From Glossina fuscipes (taxonomy: Eukaryota > Arthropoda > Insecta > Diptera > Glossinidae): DNA of 64,000 bases. The stretch is taken from positions 3,727,232 through 3,791,231 of the forward strand of contig NW_023998433.1 in NCBI RefSeq assembly GCF_014805625.2. Reading direction: 5' to 3'. The position numbers and the translations under genes are program-made. The number at the start of each line of letters is the position of its first letter. Positions within the stretch are counted from its first letter, which is position 1. Shown piece after piece: positions 36,150 to 49,400 of this stretch. The notes below the pieces were generated by a model that saw only the letters and a program-made list of their open reading frames with translations, ran no database searches and was not told the DNA's origin.

Positions 36150-36502
36150 AAACATACTATATCTAAAAATTTCAAGAAATATTTTATGCCTGAAATGTGT
36201 CATGTCTCGATTGGGATCAAAAACAATCAATTTTTGCATTGGGTCTTCAAGACCATTTCGTTAAAAATTCAACCCTTATCATTCCAAAATCACCGTATTC
36301 ACCTGATTTAGTCCTACGTGACTTCTGGCTATTTCCTAAATTCAAAATACAACTCTGGAGGCAACGTTTTAACTCGATTGAGGAGATACAAGCTGAATCG
36401 CAAAGAATTCTAACGGAAATCGACTATAACAACTGCTTTGAGGATTGGAAAGAGCGTTGGCATAAGTGTGTAATATCTAAAGGGGATTACTTTGAAGGAT
36501 AA
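36150..36502 (+). mobile_element. Mariner C-terminal fragment (copy 3)
   Basis: In two overlapping frames: SCLDWDQKQSIFALGLQDHF, then PYSPDLVLRDFWLFPKFK with the third catalytic Asp context (D in RDFWLF), then FNSIEEIQAESQRIL and FEDWKERWHKCVISKGDYFEG to the natural C-terminus at 36502. The N-terminal half, including the DNA-binding domain and the first catalytic Asp, is missing. The 101-codon frame (36197-36502) is open to its natural stop. It is the same family type as copy 2. Confidence 0.85.
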
Positions 36503-38380
36503 AAGACGAGTAAAATTGGAATAATAAATAGATTTAAAAAAGATAAAATTAAAATGATCTCAGTTTTTGATCATAATATATTAAAATTTTGCAATCGAAT
36601 GTAACCATTTTCGACTAAGTTAAACGGTTAATTGCGGCTCATTGATAATGTTTTATTATACTTGTTTAAATTTTATTATATATTATTTTTCTCTTCCCTT
36701 TCAATACTTCATTGTCTCTTCTTTTCTCAGTATTGGTATTTCAAAGATGTATTCTCGTTTAGTTTAACAATTTCAAACAATTTCATTTAACAAATTTTTT
36801 TTACTAGCTATAAGTTTTCGATTAGTAGTGTTCGGTTCGGCTGTGATTATAAGCATAGCCGAATTAAGTAAATAAATAAATAATTAAATAACTAGGCAAG
36901 TATTGTAGCGTCTCTAAACTTTCCTTTAAGGTGTTGCGACGTGTCAAAAAGCTTAAAGAAGGAATGCATGACTCCAAAACTGAATTTTGCGCCATTCGGG
37001 CGGCCAGATAAAATACATTTACTCTCTAGCTTTCAATAGAAATTCCGAACTTTTCTCTTATAGGAAGCATCATTACGAATCTTTAGTCAAATGTAAGCAG
37101 AATTATCTTACATAATTGCTTCTAGAGATGATGCTTTCATTCAGGAAACTTATATATTATATGAATTATATTAATCAGAAGCTATCTATCTCTACATCTA
37201 TTGCAAAAAACCAATTTGGGCGTAAATTATTGCCGATCCAAACCCTAAAAACTTTAAGATCCGTTTCTCGAAAAACAACACACTTTAAGGGAAGGAGTTA
37301 AAGACAGGCAGAGATTTACAAACGAGGATTTAATTGTAATAAAATATTAAAAACGTGTATAACAGCAAATTTATACTAACAGCATATAATCCGCATATGC
37401 GGATTCATGCACCGTATGTACAGTGATTACAATTGATGTGCACGCTGTTATTAACGTTTTCTACATCATTAGATGTAGACACTAGACTACTCAACGAAAT
37501 CGAGAAAATAAGGAACTTTTCTTACGTCAGTGGCCATTAGATGGGCCTACATATAAGCAACATGAAGTAAGACGGACACTAAACATTTCCGTGTAACAAC
37601 AGTACGATATTATTTTGGTGGTGTGACAGACTGTGACCCGTTATAGATAACGTATAACCTCAATGTGAATATGATTAACTTTAAATTATAAAACAATTGA
37701 AATTATCCTACAGTATCGAAGCCATCAACTCATTATAAATTTTATTTAATTTGAAAGTACTTTTTCACTGTTATCTTAGTTGACAGTGATTGTCTGTCAC
37801 TCATACAGAAAAGTGAGTATCCCCATCATACGTATAAGCATTAAAAAATCGAAACGAATGTTTTAATCATTTTTCTTTAACATTTCTTCCCTAGAACACG
37901 ACAAGTCGGACGTCGGAATAGTCGCCATTCAAGGGTAATATATTTATATATATATATATATATGCGTAAGTAAAAAGCAAAAATAAATAAAAAAAAAGAA
38001 AATTAAAGTCTTTAACGAGAAAGCCATTGTGATAGGCTAAAAAGGGGCGTAATTTGACTATTTTTTTGAACTACAAAACGATATGTAATGAAATAATATT
38101 CTAGGAAGTTATCAAACATTTATCTACATTTAAAAAAAAAAACTATATTTAAGAAGGTAAGAGAGGATTAGGAAATGGGAACGCCATGCTCCCAGACATC
38201 TTTAATTTAAGAGGCTCCACGGCTGTCCATAAAGTACCTGGTACAGATTTGAATCAAAAGCAAACGAATATGGGAAAATAAAACGAATATTTTTAGTCTA
38301 TATACGCAAGACAAATATATAACGTAAAGGAATTTAAAAATTTTAGCCAAGTAAGGTAGTAATTCGTTTAAAAATAATTA
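36503..38380. other. AT-rich intergenic DNA with an AT microsatellite
   Basis: An (AT)n run lies at about 37938-37963 (TATATATATATATATATATG). The ORF at 37116-37301 has no motif. No gene or known repeat is recognised. Confidence 0.45.
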
Positions 38381-38402
38381 AAATTCATTAATCGAAAATC
38401 TC

Positions 38403-38738
38403 CTATGTCCCGCTCGAAGGATTCCGAATAGTTTGTAATACAGGCAAACTGTCCGTAACAATGACGGTTTTGAGTTTGTTTTTATGGGCGAGGTTCGCAG
38501 CGTGAAGGATAGCTCTGGCTTCGGTTGTGAAAGTTGAAGTACTTTCGTGAAATATGTGATTGAGAAGAATCTGTCCTGTAGCATCGGCACAAGCAGGAGG
38601 CAGGCCAAGAGATTTTGAGCCGTCTGTGTATAAAAGATTCCAAACAGTACTCTCCAATACTTGGGGTTTTTCAGCTATTAGATTCCTGAAGACGTAACTT
38701 GGAGTATCTTCTTTCCAAAGTTGGGAGACCAGTTTCAA
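38403..38738 (-). pseudogene. RNase H domain of the I-clade LINE
   Basis: Visible signature motifs are LLYTDGSKSLG (first catalytic Asp), STFTTEARAILHAANLA (catalytic Glu) and VIVTDSLPVLQ (second catalytic Asp). The domain stops shortly after, before the final conserved Asp region. An RNase H domain is the diagnostic reason for the I-clade call. Confidence 0.85.
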
Positions 38739-38933
38739 TTATAATATTATTTATGGGCGTCGTCCGAAAAGCATAACAACTTGCTCTGACGGCTTGGTGA
38801 TAGAGCGGTTTGAGGATGTTGATATTAGATTTGCAGCTATTGCCGTAAATTATCAAAGCATAGTCAATCTTGCTTAACACAAGCATTTTAGTAAGATAGT
38901 GCTAATATGCGCATGGCTTCTACAAGCAACGTA

Positions 38934-39464
38934 CTATATGAAATTCACCCTTGTTAAAATAGAATTTTTTAACCGAAGACAGTGTGCTTTCCAACGATAT
39001 TTGTTGGAAAAAGTGAGCCCGAGAATATGGAGCGTCTGCACGTTTAGTACTGGCGAATCGTTAATATACATCAGTAGATTTCCTGCATCGCAAATCTGCT
39101 TTCGACAAATTTTCATTTTTTTAGATTTTTGTATGGAAATTTTAGCTCCTGACGAGTTTGCCCATGCGGAGATCTCTCGTCCAATAGATTCGAGGATGTT
39201 GGTTGCCTTCTTGCTATCTTTTTCTTTTGTAAAAATGTATACATCGTCTGCGTAGAGGCAATGTTCCACTCTTGGTACACGGCAAAGAATTTGGCTAATT
39301 TCGTTGAAGGCGATCTGGAAAAGCGTGATAGAGAGAGGAGAGTCTTGCGGAATGCCATTCATTAGCGGAAAGGAATCAGAGAGATGATTGGAGATTCTAA
39401 CTTTAAACCGCCGATGCGACATGAATGATTTGATGTAGTTGGGTCCAACATTCCATGATTTCAA
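38934..39464 (-). pseudogene. Reverse transcriptase palm/thumb of the I-clade LINE
   Basis: A 176-codon open frame. IKSFMSHRRFKVRISN leads into GIPQDSPLSITLFQIAFNEI (GIPQGSPLS type, with Gly changed to Asp), then HCLYADDVYIFT (YADD catalytic box) and LNVQTLHILGLTF (the LGLxxD region). It lacks RT motifs before SHRRF because of the internal deletion. The Gly-to-Asp change in the PQG motif is likely inactivating. Confidence 0.88.
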
Positions 39465-39892
39465 GAGTCTTAAAGTAACATGAAGACCAACTCTGTCAAA
39501 AGGGAAGTACGGAGAATAAAGTGTAGATTTCTTGCTGAGAAAACGATTGCGAAGTTGGGATATAGAGCGAAAGCACTGTAAATTTTATGTTTAACATTAT
39601 TTGTATCGCTACGGCTTGTATATTTGAGCTTAAATTTATGCGTTTGTGAGGTGTACTTGATTTTATAAAAACAACAATTTTGATCAGCATTCGTGAAGTA
39701 TCCAGTATGTGATTTGGGTGGACTAGGATTAAAATAAGTTCTACAATGGGTCTCTTAAAGCGATATAAAGGTTGGACTGAAATCAGTTACGAGTGTACAG
39801 AGTTCATCAAAATTATTAAGAAGTCCCTTAATGCTCTATTGTAGCATTTTAAAAACTTTATTTAATTATAGTAACATGGAGTGGAAAGTAGG

Positions 39893-40912
39893 TTAAGTTG
39901 ACATGTCAGCGTCTCCGTCGAAAATGTCACTATAAAAATTTTGCGTGAATAATTTGTTCTTACCAGCAGAATAATCTGTACTTAGGTGTTTGCGTAAATT
40001 TGAAGCGCAACGAGTGGGCACACGTGAATAAATTAAAATTGAAGGTTGATTGAGGGATGAAAGATTGGATTCATTAGAGCTTGTCATTTGTTGAGTAAAG
40101 TTGAGAACTGGTGATTCTGGGGGATTTAGTTTATTAGACTTTGGTATATGTATTGTTGTTTTAATTTTTTCAATATTTGCTGTTGTTTTGATTTTTTCAA
40201 TATTACCTTTGGCGGGCAATGGAACTGATTTGGCAATGTAATTTTTGGGCGATCGTAGAACAGGCTTTTCGTTGAAAGGAGTTGGAGTTAAAGGTTTATT
40301 AAGCACGATTTACGAGGCGACAACAGCATAGGTATTTCTTTTGCTAATTCTTTGGGTTCCAGGTGGATTAATTTCCCGGTATTGGCGTCGTGCTTCACCC
40401 ATGCTACAGTAATTTTCTATTTTGATTTTTAAAATTTCACACATCTGTATAAAACGTGGGCATTGTTTGTTTAACGCCGAGTATTGATCGTTGCAATTTA
40501 AGCAGAAGCTACGCGTACAGTTTTCAGCATGTGGAGGAAGTCCACAGTTATCACAGGATGGAGGACTGGTGCATCTTTTTGCCGTATGACCCAGGCGTTG
40601 GCAGTCTTTACACCTCATGGGATTTGGAATGGAGAGTTCTACTTTATATTTGTACCAAGCTACAGCAACCGTTGCCGGTAGCCGATTGCGGTCAAAAGTC
40701 AAAATAATTCTTCCTGTAGGAGAGCGGATTTTTCCATCGTCATTTAATTTGGTGATTTTGTAAACTTCAGTCACTTTTTGACTGCTCATTTCGCCAACAA
40801 CTTCATCTTCCGGCACATGCTTTAAGCATGAGGCATAAAGTACGCCTCTAACCGAGTTGAGTTTGTTATGCAGTTTAGCGAAAATAGCACATAAATTAGC
40901 TAATGATTTCAA
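39893..40912 (-). pseudogene. ORF1 gag-like protein of the I-clade LINE
   Basis: The frame 40912-40310 has three CCHC-type zinc-knuckle-like motifs in a row: CKDCQRLGHTAKRC, CDNCGLPPHAENC and CLNCNDQYSALNKQC. They are preceded by a PRE_C2HC-like region (FDRNRLPATVAVAWYKYKVE). A Pro/Ser/Lys-rich tail follows in another frame (40306-39893), with a duplicated KGNIEKIKTT / TANIEKIKTT. The knuckles would bind the element RNA. Homologous sequence continues upstream to about 41150 across a frame shift. Confidence 0.85.
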
Positions 40913-41465
40913 TTTTATGAGCTTTTCGGATGCGCTCGGGTTCCCAGCGTGGACAAGTAAATTCCCATCGCGTAAAATCGATGTAGACTCTATATATATG
41001 TTGTAATGCTACCTAGTACCTTTTTAATAGCGAAAGGGCTGATTTGCGAAATTGTCATGGAGGGATCAGTTGGAGAAATCACTACATATTTTTTGTCAAT
41101 AGGAATGATGCTACTGGTTGGCAACACCGGAAAGTTGGAATACGTCTGCTAATAGATGAAATCTATCTGAGTTTTTATCTGGCGGCCCCGGGGCCATTAT
41201 GCCTTATGGTTGTCTATTATTGAGAAATAACCACTCAATTGAAAAGGTTTGGGAACTGCTGAGGATAATCATAATTGTTTTCAATATTATATTTTTCTTT
41301 TATGTTTTTTGTTTTTTTGATTTTTTGATAATGTTTACAGAAAACAAAGGCAAATATCGTATATACGATAATTAGTTTTTGCAAAACCACAGAAAACACA
41401 CGATTTAAATACACAAAAACACCGAAAACAATTAAAAAATCACAGACGAAAAACAAAACACGCAC

Positions 41466-42480
41466 TACTCAGAACACAAGTCGGTGTCGAATTCGAGTTA
41501 TTTTTAAAAAAATCGTGTTTCGGGGGAAACGCTCTTCTATATTTGAATTGATTGTATAACGGAATTAATAATTAAAATCGAAATCTTTATTTTTAAACTT
41601 AATAATTCGTAAAGCATCCTTCTGATATTATAGTTAAAATGAATAATACAGTATCTTTTGTAATTATGTAGTACAATAAACTAATAATAATGTTAAGCGT
41701 TATCTTTCATTCATGTGATTAACTAAGAACAAAATTTATGAGCCATCCATTAATTGTTATAGTATATATGTATGTAATGTATATACCGCATGAGAAACTG
41801 ATTTATTGAACTTGTTAACTTGCTTCAGAAAATCATAAACAGTTCGATTGTAGAGTTTAATAATTGAATAATTGAAATAGTTTTATAATTTTCTCGCCTT
41901 TGCTTTTTATCATGACTTCCGACCAAATAAGCTTGCATAGTTTTTACAGTAAACTTTAGTGAATTTATTTATTTGTCCTTTTTCTGTCAACTTAAACTTT
42001 TTTATAACATTTTGATGAATTATTTTTGCTTCTCTTTTGTTTCTGTTTTCACTTTTGTTCTCATACTACCAAGACTTAAATTAATATATTTTCTTTGGAA
42101 AACTAACTCGAATGGTGATAATTTACTCATACACACGCTTACAAGCTCGCGAATAGGTACAGAACACTGTTGATTACAACTTTGCTTTGCCTGTTTCTAA
42201 GTATACACTTAGGGATGCTGCCATCTCTCTCAAGACTTGTACAAAACCAACTAATGGTGAGCCCGACCTATTAGATTTGCTGTTTTGACGCCGTTCTAAT
42301 GAGGTTTCACCACTAGCAAAGTCTGAAAACATACAATAACAAAATGATGACAACAGTAAAGATGAGTATAAAGATAACTAAGATTATCATAATAATCATA
42401 ATAATAAAGTCCGCACAGGATATGTCCACCCCAACATCGTGACTTAATAAAATCAACAAACAACTACCACAGAATGCTAT
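41466..42480. other. AT-rich intergenic DNA
   Basis: No supported gene. The small ORF at 41973-42173 is hydrophobic and T-rich. Nothing recognisable. Confidence 0.4.
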
Positions 42481-42494
42481 ATGGAAAGTAGTAA

Positions 42495-42570
42495 AAATAT
42501 ATATAAAATATATTTCTATATATATATTATTTTACTATATATATATTGTTTTCTGCTATATATATTATTT
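42495..42570. repeat. Interrupted TATATA repeats
   Basis: Four (AT)4-5 blocks are spaced by T-rich or TTTTCTGC-like breaks. It is low-complexity sequence. Confidence 0.8.
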
Positions 42571-43039
42571 TTTTACCTCCTTTTCCATTTTTTGGTTTGT
42601 ATAATGTCTGCACGTATGTGTATATTTTACTTATATCATTACATAGAAAATTTATTTAAACGCTTGTGCAGTGTGCATACCTATAAGTATTAGGCGGGGG
42701 CGAAGCACTGCAAGCAAGCATCGTAAGTGTGGTTATTTTTTAAATATTTTTGTTTCACATCTCAAGAAATAGGCCCTTTTAACAATTTCCATTAACTGCA
42801 CCATATATGAAAATCCGGAAGCCATAGAAGGTTAATTGAAAGCCAGTAAAAACATAACAGTCGGCCACGGCCACTCCTAAAATGCGCAACGCCGATTCGC
42901 TTAATAGAGTTGTTCATAGCGCCTTATATTTACATAACAGCTTTTCAAATTAAGACGTTTCATAGGAAGTTGTCGAAAAAGTGGTCCATTTTTAGTAACG
43001 ATCTTGTTTAGGACGAAACACACCGGTATATCGTATATT

Positions 43040-43230
43040 GCCACCTGTAAGTTGAACACAGAAATACGCAGGCAGGCGTTAAACGAACAGACAGGCAGAC
43101 AGATAGACAAGCTTAAGGGGTCTATCGAAAGTCTGAAGTCAAAATTAGTGTAAGGTATAATGAACACAATACATGTCGCTCGGTGGGTAACTGTAGAAAT
43201 GCTGGAAGAAATACGACCCATTCCTTCTGT
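43040..43230 (+). repeat. Relic of the GACAGGCAGACAG-type repeat
   Basis: AACGAACAGACAGGCAGACAG is followed by ATAGACAAGCTTAAGGGGTC and AAAATTAGTGTAAGGTATAATG. The head is similar to the relics at 16690 and 23030. The minus ORF 42901-43236 crosses it and is spurious. Confidence 0.45.
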
Positions 43231-44797
43231 CACCAAATCAGTGTTGAATTAATTCAATCAATCGATAGGACATAACCTAGTAATTGTGTTTTCTCTCTAG
43301 GCGTGGGCAGACTACCCGCAATTTTCAATAGGATTTCAGTGGACACGGGGCATAAACCATATTTGATAAAATAATTTCAATGGAATGTCTTTTGTCTCAT
43401 AAAAAAATCATACTTACAATCGTATTCAGACAAGGCAAGGTTTTCTTATCGTAGCTCTTCTGATTTTGTATCAAATTTGATATTCCGGAGAGTAACAGTC
43501 ACGATTAAACCTTCCAATAACAATCTTGTTATAAAACAACGCTAAGAAGACCACGAAATGAAAAATACTGGTGACCGCCTTGTAACTTGTATCATCTCTA
43601 AACTCATAATAAAAGTTATTGATTTCCCGGATTAGAAATTTCACCTACATTGAAAACTACCAATTATTGAACACAATTATTTATTATATCGCCCTCGTAT
43701 GTCAATACTTTACCACTATAGAATTTAGATAACAAAATTGAGGTCAAAGTGAGGTCAAGTGTCACGCGAAATCATTCATCTGCCATTGAGACGCATTAAG
43801 ATAACACTACTGTACTGTACTATAAGCCAGCGTCGCTTAAAACATTTGCATACATACATTTCCTTCCCTTTAAAGATTAAAAGAAGAAGGAAAATACAGA
43901 ATAGATGCTTTGTATTTTAATTTTAATTTTCATATTTTCTCTAACCTTTACGCTATGCTTACTCTATCAAAGCAGTTTGCTCATGATAATGTATAAAATT
44001 TTTTCTCTCATCAACAAATAGTTTCTATTGCTTTTTATGGTTAAATCAAATTACATACGACAAAAATTCATTCTAACTACGAACGAGAACCACACGAGGC
44101 ATTACTGCTATTATCAATACGTAAGCAGTTTTTCCCCTTCGTTTCGGGTGCCACAGCGTGTGAACAATTAATGGAATTTATTCATCATCACTTAATTTAA
44201 ATGTCATTGGAGAAGTCTTTTCAGGTTCAAAAATAATTCTTCATAGAAAAAAAATGTTTTTTAATACAGGAAAATTTCGAATTTATTTTTTAAACGAAAC
44301 TTCTGTAATTCTAGGACATTTTTAGAGCCATGGCCGAAGATGACATACATATCGTCCACATTCAAATCTTACAATTCGCACACAAAAACTTAATTACCAT
44401 TAACTGCTGAATTTTGAAGAATGATTCTCAGAGATGACTTTTTCGGGCTAAAATCCACACCAAACAGTAACGTGATGTGAAGGCATTTCTTTCTAAACAA
44501 TTTTTTATCGATTTCTTTGACTTCTAGTTGAGACAATTGTGTCGATTAAACAAACCATCAAGATGGAACTGAGACTCATCGCTGAAGACGATTTTATTCT
44601 TTTTAAAACATTGCTCAATAATGAAAACGCGTTGTGCTGCCCAATTTTTTTTTTTTTTTGGGGGGGTTTTGGATTTTACTACGCTACAACTAGTACTTTT
44701 TGGTCCAAAAACGAACTCTATTCATGTTGTTATGTCTTCATTTTTACCGAGGTGAAAAGAGCCCACCAAGGTCAAGCACATTCGTAAGGGGCGATGC
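43231..44797. other. AT-rich intergenic DNA
   Basis: No supported gene. A short T run followed by seven G bases lies near 44646-44667. ORFs at 44539-44787 and 44700-44903 overlap in different frames and lack motifs. Confidence 0.4.
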
Positions 44798-45112
44798 CTT
44801 TGCTAATAATGTCTTTGCTAAGTTACGGTTCGTCGCGAAACAAGAAACAAGCAAGAAAAGTAAATATTATAACTCAAAAATATTAAGAAGCAAGTACATA
44901 TAAAACAAACTCATGCAAAATTACAGTACAAACATTGAAAGAACGCAACTTTCAGACATATTATGTAGCTTCAGATTTAAGATAGCTTATGAGAACCTAC
45001 CAGAAAAACTAAATTTCAAATATGCCCTCCCCATATACATAGGACACTAAATTAATTATAAAAAATTTGAACGGAGTTATGCAACTGCAGTTCTTTGATA
45101 TATGTTAAACGA

Positions 45113-45166
45113 CGCTTACACGTCGTGTAAGCAGTGAAAGCCCTATTTCACTGCAAAAATCGCTCC
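45113..45166. repeat. Two adjacent perfect hairpins
   Basis: CTTACAC-GTC-GTGTAAG is directly followed by GCAGTGAAA-GCCCTA-TTTCACTGC (the final G of the first stem and the first GC of the second nearly touch). Stems are 7 and 9 bp, both perfect. Confidence 0.85.
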
Positions 45167-45429
45167 AATATACATCCTTTCATATACATAAAACAATAAA
45201 TTAATTATAAGACTAGAGGCACGTCCGCCTTTAATTTTTTTCATTTTCTCACTTACAGTGAGCTAACTTCACTCCAGTTCAGCTTTGATAATTAATGACT
45301 AATTAACGATACATTTACGGACGTTTTGCATTTACGTAATCTTACAAAAACCCATCAACTTGACGGATAAATTTTGTGAGTTGTCTTAATCACAAAAATG
45401 AAGATAGAAAGCTGAAATTTAGCACAAAC

Positions 45430-45465
45430 ATTTTTTAACCTTACAAGAATGTAAGGTTAAAAAAT
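45430..45465. repeat. Perfect 16-bp hairpin with 4-nt loop
   Basis: The left arm ATTTTTTAACCTTACA (45430-45445), loop AGAA and right arm TGTAAGGTTAAAAAAT (45450-45465) are perfectly complementary. No coding frame spans it. Confidence 0.9.
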
Positions 45466-46475
45466 AATTGTTGTTTGTTCACATAAGTGCCCACAAAGCA
45501 GAGGAAACCATAACAATCTCGGAAAAAGCCGACAATCTTTTGATATTTTCGTGTATAAGCTTCTATTCAAGATTTCAGAAACAATTATAGGGCCGATTAT
45601 AAAATACAACTAATTCTTCTTCTTCTTTAATTTTCGGGATAAAGTATTAAAAAATTATACCATGATTTTACCTAAAGGCATATACTTCACGGGAGCCTTT
45701 AGACGGGGAAAGGGCCTAAGCATGAACTGGTATATCTCAAATTTAACAAGATTAATTTCTTATAAAAGAACTTATCATTTCTTACTCATGTGCGTCACAA
45801 AGTAATAAAAATTACTAGTATTAAGTGAGCCTACTGTGCATAGCAGTTTTGTCTTCAAACTCGGCTCGCACGTCTTTGTTCAGCTAATTAAATATTGGAC
45901 AGTGTACTAACAAAATGACTATAAAATAGGAAATACAAACACAAATAAAAACCCGAAATCATGATTTATATTATAAAAAATGCAAAAAAGCAATGTATTC
46001 TTACTCTTTATCTTAAAATGTATGTATGAACTCGAAGAAACATCATACGATATGCAAAATACAATAACAAAAATTTTGAAAATTAATATAATTCCAATTT
46101 TTTAATATATCACACAAGGCAATGGTACCTGTCAGAAGGACGACGTACTGCTTGTCCCGTCCCTGCATTACGACAGGGACACATATTGATGGTTTTTTGG
46201 TAGTTAGGGAGCCCGAAGACGGCTTTCAGCGGCGTTTGAAACATATAAAGAAAATTATTACAACCCGATCTGCACGTGGCAGACTTTCAGTGTTTGTAGT
46301 GTAACCATGCTTGCCAATTAGTAGCAATAACTTACTTTTTCCAATTCTTTGATCATACTGGACGATTTGGTTTGTTCTACATTCTCGTGCAGCCGCCCAA
46401 TTTTTAATTTCAACATTTTTTTTTTATTGTTTTTTTTTTTACTTCGCCATAAATCGTAACTTAGCGAAGGCTTTT

Positions 46476-49400
46476 TTAGTGAAGACAAAATCCTCGAGAA
46501 ATATGGGCTGTCTTCATGTCGGTTAAAAATTACAGTTTGTTGTCATACAAAAGGTAACAGTCAGGAGAACATTTATACGCGGTAGGGAATCCAAATCATT
46601 TCCAAAATATTTGCATGGTCCAAGTTACTCACACTTAAGTCTTAAACTATTATTATAGACCAGTTTTAAGAAGTTTCCTTTTCGCAAGGACAGGGCTCAA
46701 CGAATTGTCTATTTAATCGAAATTTTACACATCAATTTAACATACAATAGAATACCATTATTCAGCAATGTGCATCGAGAAAACATAAAAATAGTAAATT
46801 TCTATTATATAGCGATCACTTTTTAAAAACGACCGGATTGATATAACAAAAAGTAATAATTTCAAAGCATTTACTATAGACGTGTACATGGAAATGTCTG
46901 CTATATCAGACAGTCGTTCTGTTCTCTGTACGCTTCACTACTTTTAAGGTCTTTTTATTCAAGTTTAAAGAAGTGTCCCGAAACATTTGTATTTACATTA
47001 CTCAATCAATAATTGTAATGTTTCACAAGTCTTCAAAAAAAAAAAAAAAAAAGAATAAGAGCCGTACAATTATTATTGTTGCCGAAACAATTGCAATGAA
47101 TCATCGAGCGTTATTGATATAGGGTTTCGTAAAGTCACTTTTTTTTAAATAATAGTCATTCGCAATTTGACCTTCAAATATTCGATCTTCCGATAGATAT
47201 TAGGGGTGTCATAATTGTGGCATAATTGCAAATTAAAAAAATTACCTTTGGGTTGATTAGAACTTAATTTTCTTTCTTCCTTTTTTATATTTTCTTATTT
47301 GTGTTTAATTAAAACGACGATATTATTAAAATTTTGGAAAATTGGTGGAAATTATGTCTAAAAAGCATTTAGATAACATAATTTAGTAATAATGTTTAAA
47401 ACAAATCATCCACATATCATATAATAATTTAATAATTCGAATTCATTTGCAAACATTAGAAAATTTATTTATAGAATTAATTCTTTTGGTTGTGTGCTCA
47501 GATATATTTTATTAACTCTAGACCCTCATCTACATATAATAGTTAGCTAGCGCAGCAATCATATGTATGCATATGTTTCTGATAGGCGCAGAAATTCATA
47601 GATACGTGGGTAATTGTGAAAAATATTACACAAAGAGAGACAAGATAGTGTCTCCAAAGTAAATTATATGCAAATTACAACAAAGAAATACGTAAACATA
47701 TTGTAAAAATTTATCGAAGAAAAAATCGCTTACCTAAAAACCCTTTAAAATTCGTTCGTTATTTTCGTATTTTTATCATAAAAGCAATTTAGAGGAATAT
47801 TTTTGATTACTTGCAAACTTTATAGCACATTTTATTTTCTTTTATTTATATTTTTTCATAAAAACACTAAATAATAACAATTTTTATAAAAATAATCGTC
47901 GTATAATTTATTTAAGCCTAATTTAAATAAGACAAGCACTTTGATGTTCATAAAAATATTGAATTTTTTTTTATATTATTACTTTTTTTTTATAAGTATT
48001 TATTATGCATTTGTTTTAGTTTTTGCTTTTGTTTTTTCCTTATTTTTTAAATAACAAATTAACTGCGTATTTGAATTTGCTGTAATGTTCTTCCTTTAGC
48101 ACTCTTCACTTGCACGTCAGGATGTAAAATGTTCATTTGGAATACACTGATAACAGACATTGGATATAAGTGGGCTGACAACTATACGTATGCTTCATTG
48201 TGTGGAAATCTTATCATTTAGCTACGAAGGTAGCTACGGAATGGGGCAAGCTTTCAAAAATGCCCTACAAATGCCTTTAAAGCTTTTTCTCTTTCAAACG
48301 CTCTCAAAGCTTTTTCCATGGTAAGCAACGAAATTCATTTATCTGTTATCAGTTTTCAAACATTTTGAAGCCGGATCATGGCAGAGTGAGTTAAAATGCT
48401 TGCCATTTTCAATATCTGTTGAAGCTATTCATTAAAACAATAGTTATTAATTATTTTTAAATTTTAAAAATTAATTTTCAGTAAGCTTAAAAAAAAAAAT
48501 CCGATATAAAGTTCATATCTTCACTTTCAAAATCTCCCAAAAAAAGGAACATATATCTTCCTTGATAAGGTATTCCACGTATTATCACGTATTTTTCAAA
48601 TTAACCGCTTTAGAAATACACATGTGTTTTGAATCACTTTGGTATTATTATTATTATTATTATTATATTAAACTAAAGATTTGTATTAAAAAAAATTGAT
48701 GCAAAATATGTTAGCTGAGAACGTTCTTCGCTAAGCTTTTTGACAGAATTTTATATTTTGTATCGAAAGAGTTTTTTTAGGAGTATCAACAAAAATGTCG
48801 GTATTTGTTGGATACCGATTAAACGAATCGAAGCATTTTAAGGCTAAGCGAATCGAAGCGATGCTCAGATAGGCTATAACTCGTCGATTAAGGCGGAGGT
48901 AACAGTATATGGTCAATACAACTGCCTTGTTTACATTATCCCAACGGGATAGCCTGACTTGCTACGTAAAGCGTGAAGATAATAGATAGTTATAATCGAT
49001 TTTAAGAATCATTCAAAATACATTTATAGACCACATATAAAAATCGTATAACTTATTTTTTTCGCCCGCGAAAAGAAGTCATAGGTAGCCCTTAGAAACT
49101 TTTTACCAAATTGTACTCCATTCACTTATATGCTCTAATAATTATATATTACTTATCTCACTGAACGATAAGAACTGGTTTTAGTTTCAACTCGTTTGAT
49201 CCTCGATAATGTATTGCGTTCGAATTTCGAACGTGACTTGTACACGACCGTGAGAGAACCCGACAACATAGAGACGGATGGACAAGCCAAACTGAATACT
49301 TTCAATAGGGATGCTTATAGCTGACGTACTCTTTAATGCGTAGTTTCATTTTACAAATGCCTTGCCCAGCATTCCTGTGCTGTTGATTATAAATTATATA

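Larger units (their letters stand above)
38390..41150 (-). mobile_element. Internally deleted I-clade LINE
   Basis: Minus-strand order: ORF1 gag (about 41150-39893, one frame shift near 41000), endonuclease fragment (39690-39500), reverse transcriptase (39464-38934) and RNase H (38738-38403). A C-terminal RNase H domain in ORF2 and the PSASEKLIKLKSL type of gag point to the I clade. The join near 39500, where endonuclease FSQQEIYTL passes almost directly into RT sequence, shows that the rest of EN and the RT fingers were deleted. The 3' end after RNase H is missing or unrecognised. AT-rich sequence up to about 41465 may be its 5' UTR. Confidence 0.85.
44800..46475. mobile_element. Possible terminal-inverted-repeat element without transposase
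   Basis: CTTTGCTAAGTTACGGTTCG (about 44812) is imperfectly inverted at about 46442-46468, where the reverse complement reads CTTCGCTAAGTTACGATTTA. The two 27-bp ends match at roughly 21 positions. The enclosed 1.6 kb has no coding motif but contains three perfect hairpins and a duplicated TAAATTAATTATAA block. No target-site duplication was established. Confidence 0.3.
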
